Assembly: GCF_900112765.1 (NCBI RefSeq)
Contig: NZ_FOMZ01000020.1
Location: forward strand, 1 to 64,000
DNA: 64,000 bases
Direction of reading: 5' to 3'
Source: Actinopolyspora alba
GTDB taxonomy: Bacteria > Actinomycetota > Actinomycetes > Mycobacteriales > Pseudonocardiaceae
Position numbers and translations under genes: made by a program. Shown in pieces: positions 44,025 through 52,117 of the stretch. Each line of letters opens with the position of its first letter. The stretch's first letter is position 1. The notes under the pieces are model-generated. The model saw only the letters and a program-made list of their open reading frames with translations. It searched no databases and was not told the origin of the DNA.

Positions 44025-45989
44025 TCAGCCGGTGCCGGGCTGCTCGCCGGTGGCTATCGGCGCCCGCAGCCACCGGCGCGGCATCCCGAAGGCGGTGACC
44101 AGCTCGACCGCGTGCGGGCGCAGTCCCTTGCACAGCGCGTTGACGGCCTCGGTGACCGCCTTGGACCGGCGCGGACTGATCCGCTCGTGTTCCAGGAACC
44201 AACCGCGATCCGCCTCGATGTCGCACAGCACGTACAGATCGCACAGCCGCTCCAGCATCTCGGCGACCGTCGGATCGGTACAACGCTCGATCCCGGCCAC
44301 GAACGCCTCCAGCACGACGCGGTCGACGTGCACCCGCGCGGCGCGCAGCACGTGGTCCTGCGCGTCGTTGAACACCTCGAACGGGTCGGCGTCCCCGGAC
44401 CCGGCACGGCGCAATCTGCGGGCCACACCGTCCAGCACGTGTCGTTCCCGGTCCTCGAACAGCCGCAGCTGCCACCCCCTGTCGAACAGCGCGTCCTCGT
44501 CGTCCCTGCCGGGTGAGGCGTCCACCAGGCGCTGGATCAACGAGCGGGCGGCGGTCCGCTCGATCACGGTTCCCACGAACTGATCGGCGACGTAGCGGGC
44601 CATTCCCAGCGTGCCGAGCTCGTCGAAGCCCTCGCGGTAGCCGGTCAGCAGTCCCTTGGCCACGAGTTGCAGCAGTACGGTGTTGTCCCCCTCGAAGGTG
44701 GTGAACACGTCGGTGTCGGCCTTCAACCCGGCCAGCTGATTCTCGGCCAGGTAGCCGGATCCGCCGCAGGCCTCGCGGCAGTCCTGGATGGTGCGGGTGG
44801 CGTGCCAGGTGGTCACCGCCTTGAGGCCGGCGGCGCGGGACTCCAGCTCCCGCTGGGCTCGTCCCTCGGGGTCGTCCTCCGGGGAAGCCTGCCGCAGGTC
44901 GTGCAGCGTGGCGACCAGTTCCTCCTGCGCGAAGTGCAGCGCGAAGGAGGTGGCCAACGCGGGAAGCAGCTTGCGCTGGTGCGCCAGGTAGTCCAGCACC
45001 GGTGTCTCGCCACCGGTCCGGGGGTTGGTGAACTGACGCCGGGTGTCGCCGTAGCGCAGCGCGATCTCCAGCGCGAGCTTGGTCGCGGCCCCGGCCGTTC
45101 CGGCCACCGACACCCGACCGGTGATCAGAGTGCCGAGCATGGTGAAGAACCGCTTGTTCACCCCCTCGATCGGGCTGCTGTAGCTGCCGTCCTCGGCCAC
45201 GTCGCCGTAGCGGTTCAACAGTGCTTCCCGTGGCACTCTCACCCGGTCGAAGGAGATCCTGCCGTTGTCCACCCCGTTGAGTCCGGCCTTGCGACCGCAG
45301 TCCGAAATGGACACTCCTGGGAACGGGTTCCCCGCCCCGTCGCGGATGGGAACCAGCAGGGCGTGCACCCCGTGGTTCTCCGTGCCGCCGTCGGAAGTGG
45401 GGGTGTGCAGCTGGGCGAAGACCGCGGCGGTTCGCCCGTCCCTGGCGGCGTTGCCGATGTAGTCCTTGCGGGCTGACTCGTCCGGGGTGTGCACCACGAA
45501 CTCCGCCGTGGCCGGATCGTAGACGGCCGTGGTCCCGAGATGCTGCACGTCGGAGCCGTGCCCGGTCTCGGTCATCGCGAAACAGCCCGGCTCCGAGAGG
45601 TCCATGATGGACCGAAGATGTTCCTCGTGGTGGCGTTCGGTTCCGAGCGCGGTGACCGCACCACCGAAAAGTCCCCATTGGACACCGGCTTTGACCATCA
45701 GCGAGAGGTTGCCCGCCAGCATCTCCATGGCGACCACCGAGCCGCCGCGGTCCCCGGATCCGCCGTACTCGACGGGAAAACCGATCCGGACGATCTCGCT
45801 GTCGGCCAACCGCCGCAGCTGTTCGAAGGTGTGTGCCCGGTGGGACTCGGTGTCCAACCCGTCGCCGGTGGGCAGGGATTCCTTCTCCAGGACGCCGCGC
45901 ACCCGGTCACGGACCTCGCCCCAGCGGCCGTCCAGTGACTCGCGCAGCTTCGCGGGATCGAACTTCACGGGGATCCTCGGGGTCCGCAT
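44025..45989 (-). CDS. Acyl-CoA dehydrogenase/oxidase family protein
   Basis: 654-residue FAD enzyme with the long acyl-CoA-oxidase-like architecture. The flavin-contact stretch is CFAMTETGHGSDVQHLGTTA, the helical domain has TITGRVSVAGTAG-like sequence, CREACGGSGYLAENQLAGLK follows, and the catalytic region is TTFEGDNTVLLQLVAKG. The C-terminal ~190 residues form an extra helical domain, as in ACOX. It would introduce the 2,3 double bond in acyl-CoA. ATG 45987-45989 with GGAGG 4-5 bp upstream. Its 3' end faces the TetR gene. Confidence 0.9.
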   Translation of the reverse strand: MRTPRIPVKFDPAKLRESLDGRWGEVRDRVRGVLEKESLPTGDGLDTESHRAHTFEQLRRLADSEIVRIGFPVEYGGSGDRGGSVVAMEMLAGNLSLMVKAGVQWGLFGGAVTALGTERHHEEHLRSIMDLSEPGCFAMTETGHGSDVQHLGTTAVYDPATAEFVVHTPDESARKDYIGNAARDGRTAAVFAQLHTPTSDGGTENHGVHALLVPIRDGAGNPFPGVSISDCGRKAGLNGVDNGRISFDRVRVPREALLNRYGDVAEDGSYSSPIEGVNKRFFTMLGTLITGRVSVAGTAGAATKLALEIALRYGDTRRQFTNPRTGGETPVLDYLAHQRKLLPALATSFALHFAQEELVATLHDLRQASPEDDPEGRAQRELESRAAGLKAVTTWHATRTIQDCREACGGSGYLAENQLAGLKADTDVFTTFEGDNTVLLQLVAKGLLTGYREGFDELGTLGMARYVADQFVGTVIERTAARSLIQRLVDASPGRDDEDALFDRGWQLRLFEDRERHVLDGVARRLRRAGSGDADPFEVFNDAQDHVLRAARVHVDRVVLEAFVAGIERCTDPTVAEMLERLCDLYVLCDIEADRGWFLEHERISPRRSKAVTEAVNALCKGLRPHAVELVTAFGMPRRWLRAPIATGEQPGTG

Positions 45990-46137
45990 ACGTCCTCCAG
46001 CTCGTTCGACTGCCGCCCGACCGGTTACCCCGTGGCGGAGTTTTCGAACCAGTCTGGCGCCTTCAGGAGTTCGGAGCGCGGTGACCCCGGCGGACGAGCG
46101 CCGCCCGGCAGCCCCACAGCCACGCGCTCTTCCCGGA

Positions 46138-46878
46138 TCACCCGCCGCCCGAGCTCATGCCGTCCTTCGGATGCAGCGCGTCGATGCGCCGCAGCACATC
46201 GAGCTGGGCGGGGTTGTACAACTCCAGCAACGCCTGGACGACGACCGACTCCCTGGACGTCTCTTCCCGCCGCCGGGCTTTCGCCCACGGATCATGCAGC
46301 GCGGGGTGGTTCTGGTAGTGCTGTCGGATCTCCGGGAGGTAGCGCTCGGCCAGCCGTATCCGAGCGTCCTCGCTCGCGTCCGCGGGCAGGGCGTCGAACT
46401 CTTTCTCGACCGGAGTGGGAGGTCGCGACAGCATCTCCCACAACGCCGTCATCGCCGAGTCTCCGAAGACCCGCGAATAGATCAGCAGCAGGGCCCGGTC
46501 GGCGTCCGAGCGCTCGGCGGCGACCTCGTCGAAGCCCGCGGGCAGGTCGGCCGGGGAACGATGCCGCAGGATCACGGCCAGCTCCTCCCGCATCCGCTGC
46601 TGCCGTTCGATGCTCGCCGCCAGCTCGTCGTCCAAAGCGCGGAGCGACTGCTCCGTGTTCTCCTCCGATTCCTCCATCACAGCGATCTCGGAAAGCGGCA
46701 CGCCCAGGTCGACGAGCCTGCGGATCCGCAGCAGTCGGACCAGGTGCCCGATGCGGTACCGCTTGTACCCGTTCGCCGCCCGTTCCGGCTCGTCCAACAG
46801 TCCGACCTCGTGGTAGTGGCGGACGGTTTTCAGCGTCGTGCCCGCGAGTTCGGCCAACTGCCGCGTGCTCCAAGCCAT
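46138..46878 (-). CDS. MerR family transcriptional regulator
   Basis: 246 residues. N-terminal winged helix TRQLAELAGTTLKTVRHYHE then VGLLDEPERAANGYKRY, a coiled-coil (ESEENTEQSLRALDDELAAS), then a ligand-binding-like helical domain without an obvious metal-binding cysteine set. ATG 46876-46878 with GAGGAAGG upstream. It is divergent from a CPBP-family membrane protease, with a MerR-type operator between them. Confidence 0.9.
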   Translation of the reverse strand: MAWSTRQLAELAGTTLKTVRHYHEVGLLDEPERAANGYKRYRIGHLVRLLRIRRLVDLGVPLSEIAVMEESEENTEQSLRALDDELAASIERQQRMREELAVILRHRSPADLPAGFDEVAAERSDADRALLLIYSRVFGDSAMTALWEMLSRPPTPVEKEFDALPADASEDARIRLAERYLPEIRQHYQNHPALHDPWAKARRREETSRESVVVQALLELYNPAQLDVLRRIDALHPKDGMSSGGG

Positions 46879-46969
46879 CGGACCGCCTTCCTCTCGTGCT
46901 CCTCGGCAACCGCTGTCCTCGATGGTGGGTCGTGTGCCCGAGGACACAGTCAAGCAGAACCGGGCGAGC

Positions 46970-47003
46970 TTGACCGTGCCCCAACGGCACGGTTTGCGAT
47001 AAC
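46970..47003 (+). promoter_or_regulatory. MerR-type operator/promoter facing the CPBP gene
   Basis: TTGACC (46970-46975) is followed by the perfect dyad ACCGTGCC-CCAAC-GGCACGGT (46973-46993) and a -10-like GATAAC (46998-47003) or TGCGAT (46995-47000, giving a 19-bp spacer). This is the layout of MerR-activated promoters. It lies between the divergent regulator and protease genes. Confidence 0.65.
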
Positions 47004-47074
47004 TCGCGTCGGCCGGAAGCGGTGCACCGGTGCGACGCCCCTTCGGAAACAACGAGCACGAGGAGTCAACCACC

Positions 47075-47803
47075 ATGTCCACCGATCAAGCCGAACTACA
47101 GCAGCCGACATCGGCGGATACCACCTCACCGAAGCGTCCGGGATGGCCCGAGATCGTGGTCGGCCTGCTCGCGATGATCGCCGCCACGGCCCTGGTGCCG
47201 TTCTTCGGCCCGTGGGGGCTCGAACTGGGCCCGACGGCGTACGGGCTGGTCCTGACCGCCTGGTCGGGCGTGGTCGGCCTCGTCGGCTTCGGCGTGGCAG
47301 CGTTGCTACGCATCCGTTCCCTGGCGGCCTTCAACGTGCGCCGCACCACCTGGCGCTGGATGCTCATCGGTGTGAGCGGGGGCGTGGTCGCCCTCACTGC
47401 CAATCTCCTGTTGAGCTACGCGATCATCGGCATCACCGGATTCGACTCCAACCCGCAGGGCATGTACTACGACGCCGCGAACGGCGGGGTGCTGCACCTG
47501 ATCCTGACGTTCGTCTTCCTGTCGCTGCTCACTCCCATCGGTGAGGAGTTCCTCTTCCGTGGCGTGGTCGCCAACGCTCTGCTGCGTTACGGCCCCGTCA
47601 CCGGCGTACTGAGCAGCACGGTGATCTTCGCCCTGTTCCACGGCATCAACATCGTGCTGCCCGCGGCGATCGCGGTGGGCGTCATCACCGCCGAGCTGAT
47701 GCGCCGCAGCGGATCGATCTGGCCCGCGGTGGCCGTCCACACCGTCAACAACCTGGGGCTGCCGCTGTACGTGCTGCTCACCGGCGCGGTCGGGCCCGCC
47801 TGA
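47075..47803 (+). CDS. CPBP family intramembrane glutamic endopeptidase
   Basis: CAAX-protease/bacteriocin-processing family membrane protein; 242 residues, about seven or eight transmembrane segments. Active-site motifs are EExxxR in PIGEEFLFRGVVANALL, FxxxH in FALFHGINIV, and the C-terminal HTVNNLG. Function ranges from prenyl-protein processing to stress or bacteriocin immunity. ATG 47075 with CGAGGAG upstream. Likely target of the divergent MerR regulator. Confidence 0.9.
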   Translation: MSTDQAELQQPTSADTTSPKRPGWPEIVVGLLAMIAATALVPFFGPWGLELGPTAYGLVLTAWSGVVGLVGFGVAALLRIRSLAAFNVRRTTWRWMLIGVSGGVVALTANLLLSYAIIGITGFDSNPQGMYYDAANGGVLHLILTFVFLSLLTPIGEEFLFRGVVANALLRYGPVTGVLSSTVIFALFHGINIVLPAAIAVGVITAELMRRSGSIWPAVAVHTVNNLGLPLYVLLTGAVGPA

Positions 47804-47847
47804 GCTCGCGGCACACTGCCGGAAGACCCGATCGGCCGCCTCGGCGG

Positions 47848-47937
47848 CAAGTGGCGCTCAGCCGGACTGTGCGTCCGGAGAACATCGGGATCATCTCGGT
47901 GCACAGGTCTCGCGCTGCGGAGGTAGGGATTTATGAG
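47848..47937 (+). pseudogene. Remnant of a BrnT-type toxin gene
   Basis: The frame at 47848-47937 reads QVALSRTVRPENIGIISVHR SRAAEVGIYE (broken here only for length). This resembles the C-terminal region of BrnT RNase toxins (GxTxxG...IRIISARxAxxxExxxYE), with the internal strand missing and key arginines changed. It ends over the brnA start, as brnT does in intact operons. There is no upstream reading frame long enough for the N-terminal catalytic half. Confidence 0.5.
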
Positions 47938-48178
47938 GGCCGCGGAGTTCGACGACAACTTCGATCGCGGCGAGGACATCACCTCGACGCTCGATCTCGC
48001 CAAGGCGCAACGTCCCGGTGAGGAGCGTCCTGGTGAGGAGCAGCGGCGCGGCAACGTCGATTTCCCCGCCTGGATGATCGCGGCACTGGATCGTGAAGCC
48101 GGGAGGCTGGGTGTACGTCAGTCCGTCATCAAGGTCTGGCTCGCCGACCGGTTGGAACACAGCACGCACGCTGCCTGA
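47933..48178 (+). CDS. BrnA-family CopG-like antitoxin
   Basis: 81 residues. The N-terminal segment MRAAEFDDNFDRGEDITSTL wraps the toxin in the BrnTA family, and the C-terminal ribbon-helix-helix NVDFPAWMIAALDREAGRLG binds DNA. Its closing VRQSVIKVWLADRLEH is strongly conserved in BrnA. A short insertion with a duplicated RPGEE lies between the two. GCGGAGGTAGGG precedes the ATG. The partner toxin appears decayed just upstream, so this may be a retained, solitary antitoxin/repressor. Confidence 0.85.
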   Translation: MRAAEFDDNFDRGEDITSTLDLAKAQRPGEERPGEEQRRGNVDFPAWMIAALDREAGRLGVRQSVIKVWLADRLEHSTHAA

Positions 48179-48339
48179 GTTCGTGAGCCCAGTGGGAATC
48201 CAGGCCTGGCCGAAGTCCTGCCCGTCCAGAATTCTGCCCGAGCGTGACGGTCGCGGGGGAGATCCGCGGTCGGCTGTCGCTCCGGCACCCCGGAATCGGG
48301 AGATCACGGCCCTTGCACGGCGACAGCCGACCGGGACTC

Positions 48340-48372
48340 GTCGTGCCGCCCCGTGCTCCGGGGCGGCACGAC
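48340..48372. terminator. Strong hairpin between convergent brnA and RTX genes
   Basis: Perfect 13-bp inverted repeat GTCGTGCCGCCCC / GGGGCGGCACGAC with a 7-nt loop. It ends 13 bp before the stop of the minus-strand RTX gene, so it probably terminates that gene. Confidence 0.8.
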
Positions 48373-48384
48373 GAACTTCAGGCG

Positions 48385-48882
48385 TCAGCCCCTGCCGTAG
48401 TAGGGGATCTCGCAGTTGACGACCTTGTCGTCGAGGTCGGCGTTGTAGCGGTCGATGCCGGGACCGCAGTCGACGACGTCCGCCTCGTCGTCGGAACCGA
48501 GCTCGTCGGACATCACGGTGTCGTCGCCGGGGCCGGCGTAGAGATAGTCACCACCCTGTCCACCGTGGAGGAAATCGTCACCGTTGCCACCTCGGATGAC
48601 GTCATTGCCGGAGTTGCCGAACAGGCTGTCGTCATCGGCCTCGCCGAAGATGACGTCGAAGCCGCCCCGCCCCTTGATCACATCCTGGCCAGGTGTGCCG
48701 TGCAGGCCATCCGGCCCGTCGGTCCCCTCCTGGTGGTTCTCCTCGTCCGCCGCGGCGGTGAGCGTAGGCTGAGCGGGGGAAGGCGCCGCCGCCGCCAACG
48801 GCGCGCCTACCACCAGAGCAGCCGCGGCGATTCCGGTTCCCACCAGTCCGGTAAGGCCGGTTCTCGTACGCGTGGTACGCAC
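48385..48882 (-). CDS. Secreted RTX-type calcium-binding protein
   Basis: 165 residues. A signal peptide (GLVGTGIAAAALVVGAPLAA then AAPS) is followed by nonapeptide Gly-Asp repeats of the hemolysin type. They include GRGGFDVIFG, GNSGNDVIRGGNGDDFLHGG and GPGDDTVMSDE, which form a calcium-binding beta-roll. A C-terminal disulfide pair is likely (VDCGPGID...VVNCEIPYY). There is no catalytic domain, so it is a short structural or lectin-like exoprotein. GTG 48880-48882 with GAAAGGAG upstream. Its leader contains three hairpins. Confidence 0.85.
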   Translation of the reverse strand: MRTTRTRTGLTGLVGTGIAAAALVVGAPLAAAAPSPAQPTLTAAADEENHQEGTDGPDGLHGTPGQDVIKGRGGFDVIFGEADDDSLFGNSGNDVIRGGNGDDFLHGGQGGDYLYAGPGDDTVMSDELGSDDEADVVDCGPGIDRYNADLDDKVVNCEIPYYGRG

Positions 48883-48900
48883 AGCGGTTCGCTCCTTTCG

Positions 48901-48991
48901 CCGTGCGATCAGCCCTCCGTAACCCCTGGGGCTGATCGCACGGTTCGGTTTCCGTATGTCACCCCTGGTGACGTATTGCCCCCATCGGGGG
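48901..48991 (-). promoter_or_regulatory. Hairpin-rich 5' leader of the RTX gene
   Basis: Three perfect dyads lie 19-109 bp upstream of the start: CCGTGCGATCAGCCC / GGGCTGATCGCACGG (48901-48942, 15-bp arms), GTCACC-CCT-GGTGAC (48958-48972) and CCCCC-ATC-GGGGG (48979-48991). They could form a structured leader RNA or an operator array. Confidence 0.55.
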
Positions 48992-49262
48992 TTGAGTGTC
49001 GAATCCGGACGATTTGAAACCACAGTGGACTCCGCTCCCGCGAGCGGTAGCCGCCCGGGGACCGGCTTCCGTCCGTCCCCGGTAGTGACCACGATCGATC
49101 GGACGGATGCGGCGCCGCGATAGCGAGATCGGGTGGAACCGAACCGGTTCGATTGACCGTCTTCGGACGCGCCGAACAAGCTGGGATCGAAACACCGCCG
49201 GTCCGAAGCGCAGTCGACCGGCGAACTCGCTCCCGCGGCGGACGTGGCGGAAAGGTGGAGCC

Positions 49263-49592
49263 GTGGAACTCGAGCACACCGTCGCCGCGCTACGCAGCGC
49301 GGCGCGGGCCAGCCGCGACGCCGGTGACCGCGACCCGGCTTCCGGCCACGACTGTCAGGAGAACCTGAAACCGCTGCGCGCCGCGCTGGGTGAGCTGGCC
49401 GAACCGCTCGGCGGCACCGTCAAGGAGCTGCTCAGTCTGATCGAGCGGAAGCTGCGGGACGAGCTGCATCATGATCCGGAAACGGCGGCGAGGCTCTCCC
49501 GCGCCGTAGCGGCCGCGAACGAATGGACCGACGAGCTGATCGCGTGGCTGCGTCCGCTGGGCGAGCGGCGGGAGGTTCCGCCGAGCGAGTAG
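49263..49592 (+). CDS. Small helical protein, unknown function
   Basis: 109 residues, predicted mostly alpha-helical with heptad-like spacing (VAALRSAARASRDAG; LSLIERKLRDELHHDPETAA). One cysteine. No family recognised. GTG 49263 chosen because GGAAAGGTGGAG lies directly upstream; the frame extends back to 49107 without coding character. Convergent with the five-gene operon, so it is probably not part of it. Confidence 0.6.
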   Translation: MELEHTVAALRSAARASRDAGDRDPASGHDCQENLKPLRAALGELAEPLGGTVKELLSLIERKLRDELHHDPETAARLSRAVAAANEWTDELIAWLRPLGERREVPPSE

Positions 49593-49619
49593 CTCGACAA
49601 CCCGCCCGGAAGACTTCGA

Positions 49620-50036
49620 TCAGAGGCTCTGGGTGTCCGTGAGGTAGAGCCACTTGCCCGACAGCTCGTCCAACCAGACTCCCTCCTCCTCGATGTCGGG
49701 ATGGACGAACCGGCGCGTATCGCCGAACCGGGACTCGACGGTGACCAGGAAGCTCTCGACCAACCAACCGTCGTCCCCCTCCAGCCGGACATAGGCGGGG
49801 AAGCGGTCCAGGCTCGCCATGCTCAGCCTCGGTCTGCGCGGATCGTTGTACTTCGCGGACTTGGTGTCGCCCGTAGGCCCGAAAGTGATGTGGATGGTGT
49901 CGTTACCCGAGAAGGAACTTCCCTTGTCCATCCGGAATTCCCGGCCCGCCATGCCCAGGAAGAACCTGTCGGTGGCCTCCGTGGCGCTTTCGCTGCCGGA
50001 TTTGGCCTTGATCTCGATCCGTTCGATCCAGCTCAT
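49620..50036 (-). CDS. Unknown protein, last gene of the module-shuffled operon
   Basis: 138 residues, beta-rich and acidic, without signal peptide. Notable stretches are MSWIERIEIKAKSGSESATE, GSSFSGNDTIHITFGPTGDT and GVWLDELSGKWLYLTDTQSL. It could be a small beta-sandwich (PLAT/LH2-like) domain, but I do not recognise the family. Starts 6 bp after the stop of the HTTM-like gene on the same strand, so it is co-transcribed. Confidence 0.75.
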   Translation of the reverse strand: MSWIERIEIKAKSGSESATEATDRFFLGMAGREFRMDKGSSFSGNDTIHITFGPTGDTKSAKYNDPRRPRLSMASLDRFPAYVRLEGDDGWLVESFLVTVESRFGDTRRFVHPDIEEEGVWLDELSGKWLYLTDTQSL

Positions 50037-50042
50037 CGTCGT

Positions 50043-51551
50043 TCACTCCGTTTCAGGAATCCGCTGTCGCACTTCGGATTTCCGCCGCTCGACGACCGGC
50101 GAAATATAACGGGGTCTTCGTCCTCCCGCCCCGTAACCGGGACACTGGTCCACCCGGAACTGGAAGGACACCGTGTTGCCCGTGAAGCGCCCTTCCAACA
50201 GCAGCGATCGGCATACCCGATCAGCCAGCAACCGGAAGGTCGGCAGCTCTGTCAGTCGTTCCGGGCCCCGATCGTGCTGTTCGAGCAGTTCCGAGCAGAC
50301 GTCGAACAACGCCTTGTCCTCTCGGCGTTCCGGGAACCAGAGAATGTGGGCGGGAACTCGTCGCCCAGCACCGGCTTCGGACCACCAGGATGAGGTGTCG
50401 TCGTCCGGATGGACGACGCGATAGGCGACCCGAAAGTCGTGTCCGGCCGGTTCCGGTGCGAAGAACCGCCAGTCGGGCAGCCACACCCCGGCACGGTCGA
50501 GTGCCCGCAGCCGGTCGAGGGCGCGATACGGCAGCTGGCACAGCAGGATGAGCAGAAACCACACCGCCAGTCCGGTCTCCAGCGGACTCGGCCTTCGCAG
50601 CCGGTCCCGAACATGCCGGGGAAATGATCGCTCGCCGGGTACGCGAGGTGCGTTCCTCGCCACCGACCACACCGCCGGATAGGTGGCCAGGAAAGCCCAG
50701 AGGAATCTCCCCAACCCCATGACTCCGGCGGTCACCAGGTGGAACGTGGCCATGGCAGAAAGCACCACCGGTGCGTGTCGTCCTCGGTACGGGAACGCGG
50801 ATCCGAAACCGCACTCCAGCGTGATCACGCAGATCTCCGCCGCGCGCACCAGATGGGGGAACCGGTCGCACCACGTGTGCACCGCGGCGTTGCCGTAAGT
50901 CCTGGTACGCAGCACTCCGGCCAGCGCCCCGCCCGCACGCCAGGGGCGGCCACCGAGCTTGGCCAGTCCGGAGGTCGAGTAGGCGAGCAGCGCCTGTCCG
51001 GCCAACCAGCGCAGGCACGTCCGCACCGCGTGGGGATCGGACTGCCTCACCCGGGCGAGCGTGCAGCCGAACTGCACCAGGAAGGCGAGCTGGTCCGAAC
51101 CGTCGGAGCCGTACTGGTGGCGCGGGTGCAGCAACCGCGAGGCACCCGCGGCCACACCACCGGCCAGCAGGCGCGGCCAGCGCCGAGTCGTCGGGCTCAG
51201 CAGCACACCCGAGGCCAGGATCCGTGCCGTGTGCAGTGCGCGGGTGCCACGCTCACTTCCCACCGCGTCGTAGAGGCGACGCAGTGCGTCGTGATCCCGG
51301 GGGTCGCGCTCGCGCAGCACCGACCAGTTGTTCAGCCCGCCCCAGGCACGGTGTCGTGCGTTGTGCAGGTACTCCAGACTGGCGATCAGCTGAGTGGTCG
51401 CCGAGAGCCGCTCCGACCAGATCAACGCTTCGCGCTCCGCGGCGACGGTATCGCGCACCGCGTCGCGGGCGGGCCTCAACGATCCTGTCGCCCGAACGAG
51501 ATCCGCGAACCGTGGCCACGGGCCACGACGGTTCCGCACCCCCGGCCTCAC
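50043..51551 (-). CDS. HTTM-like integral membrane protein
   Basis: 502 residues. After a soluble, Arg-rich N-terminal ~110 residues come several hydrophobic segments. They include an HTTM/VKG-carboxylase-like core: LLAYSTSGLAKLGGRPWRAG, AAVHTWCDRFPHLVRAAEIC, then FLWAFLATYPAVWSV and WFLLILLCQLPYRAL. The C-terminal ~170 residues are soluble and beta-rich (WLPDWRFFAPEPAGHDFRVA). HTTM proteins may carry out vitamin-K-carboxylase-like chemistry, unproven here. The GTG start overlaps the previous stop as GTGA. Family assignment is moderate. Confidence 0.7.
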   Translation of the reverse strand: MRPGVRNRRGPWPRFADLVRATGSLRPARDAVRDTVAAEREALIWSERLSATTQLIASLEYLHNARHRAWGGLNNWSVLRERDPRDHDALRRLYDAVGSERGTRALHTARILASGVLLSPTTRRWPRLLAGGVAAGASRLLHPRHQYGSDGSDQLAFLVQFGCTLARVRQSDPHAVRTCLRWLAGQALLAYSTSGLAKLGGRPWRAGGALAGVLRTRTYGNAAVHTWCDRFPHLVRAAEICVITLECGFGSAFPYRGRHAPVVLSAMATFHLVTAGVMGLGRFLWAFLATYPAVWSVARNAPRVPGERSFPRHVRDRLRRPSPLETGLAVWFLLILLCQLPYRALDRLRALDRAGVWLPDWRFFAPEPAGHDFRVAYRVVHPDDDTSSWWSEAGAGRRVPAHILWFPERREDKALFDVCSELLEQHDRGPERLTELPTFRLLADRVCRSLLLEGRFTGNTVSFQFRVDQCPGYGAGGRRPRYISPVVERRKSEVRQRIPETE

Positions 51552-52084
51552 GAGGAATCACTCCGGTTTCCGGAGGGCACCGTTTCCGCGTGCCGTTCGG
51601 AGTCCGACTTCTTGTCGTCACCGGCGCAGGATCCACATGACTCCTGCTCCTTCTTACGGCACTCGCAAGGCCCCTGACCGATGCTGCCGAGGATGTTGGC
51701 GAGTGCTTCCAGGATCCGCGCCAGGATGTTGCCCAGCCTGCAACCACCGATGGCCATCAACGCCTGGGTCACGGTGCCGAGCAGCGCTTCGAGTACTTCG
51801 TTGAGCCCGTTGAACGGTGGTTTCGGCGGCGGACCACCACCGGTGGTGGTAACCGATTTGCCACCGGTGGCGGCGGTGTTCTTGTCCGGCTTCTTGTTGT
51901 TGTCGTTCGGGGAGGGGGCCAGGTCGTACCCGTCGGAATAGCCTCTGGCGTAGCCGTCCTTGTAGCCGCGCTCGCCGTCGGTCTCCTGGGGCCGCTTGGG
52001 CTTGCCGGCCATCTTGTCCCGCTGGCCCTGCTCCTCGCCCGCGACCAAACCATCACGATATTCGTTCGCCACGAGATTTCCCAA
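51548..52084 (-). CDS. Module-shuffled operon protein C: GY-rich head, hydrophobic helices, cysteine cluster
   Basis: 178 residues. The N-terminal ~54 residues (YRDGLVAGEEQGQRDKMAGK then YKDGYARGYSDGYD) are almost identical to the head of the next upstream protein, at the DNA level too (~90%). A Pro/Gly/Thr linker leads to a hydrophobic amphipathic stretch (LNEVLEALLGTVTQALMAIG, LGNILARILEALANILGSIG). A cysteine cluster then follows: CECRKKEQESCGSC. No signal peptide. TTG start. The hydrophobic part could insert in membranes or oligomerise. The stop overlaps the HTTM-like gene (GTGA). Confidence 0.75.
   Translation of the reverse strand: MGNLVANEYRDGLVAGEEQGQRDKMAGKPKRPQETDGERGYKDGYARGYSDGYDLAPSPNDNNKKPDKNTAATGGKSVTTTGGGPPPKPPFNGLNEVLEALLGTVTQALMAIGGCRLGNILARILEALANILGSIGQGPCECRKKEQESCGSCAGDDKKSDSERHAETVPSGNRSDSS
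51914..52059 (-). repeat. Head-module repeat, copy in gene C (partner 52295-52440)
   Basis: About 146 bp in gene C matches 52295-52440 in gene B at roughly 90% identity, in direct orientation and offset 381 bp. It encodes the shared N-terminal KMAGKPKxPQETDGExGYKD module. Recent duplication or gene conversion. Confidence 0.8.
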
Positions 52085-52117
52085 ATTCGGCCGACTGGGG
52101 GCTCATCCACTTCGCAC

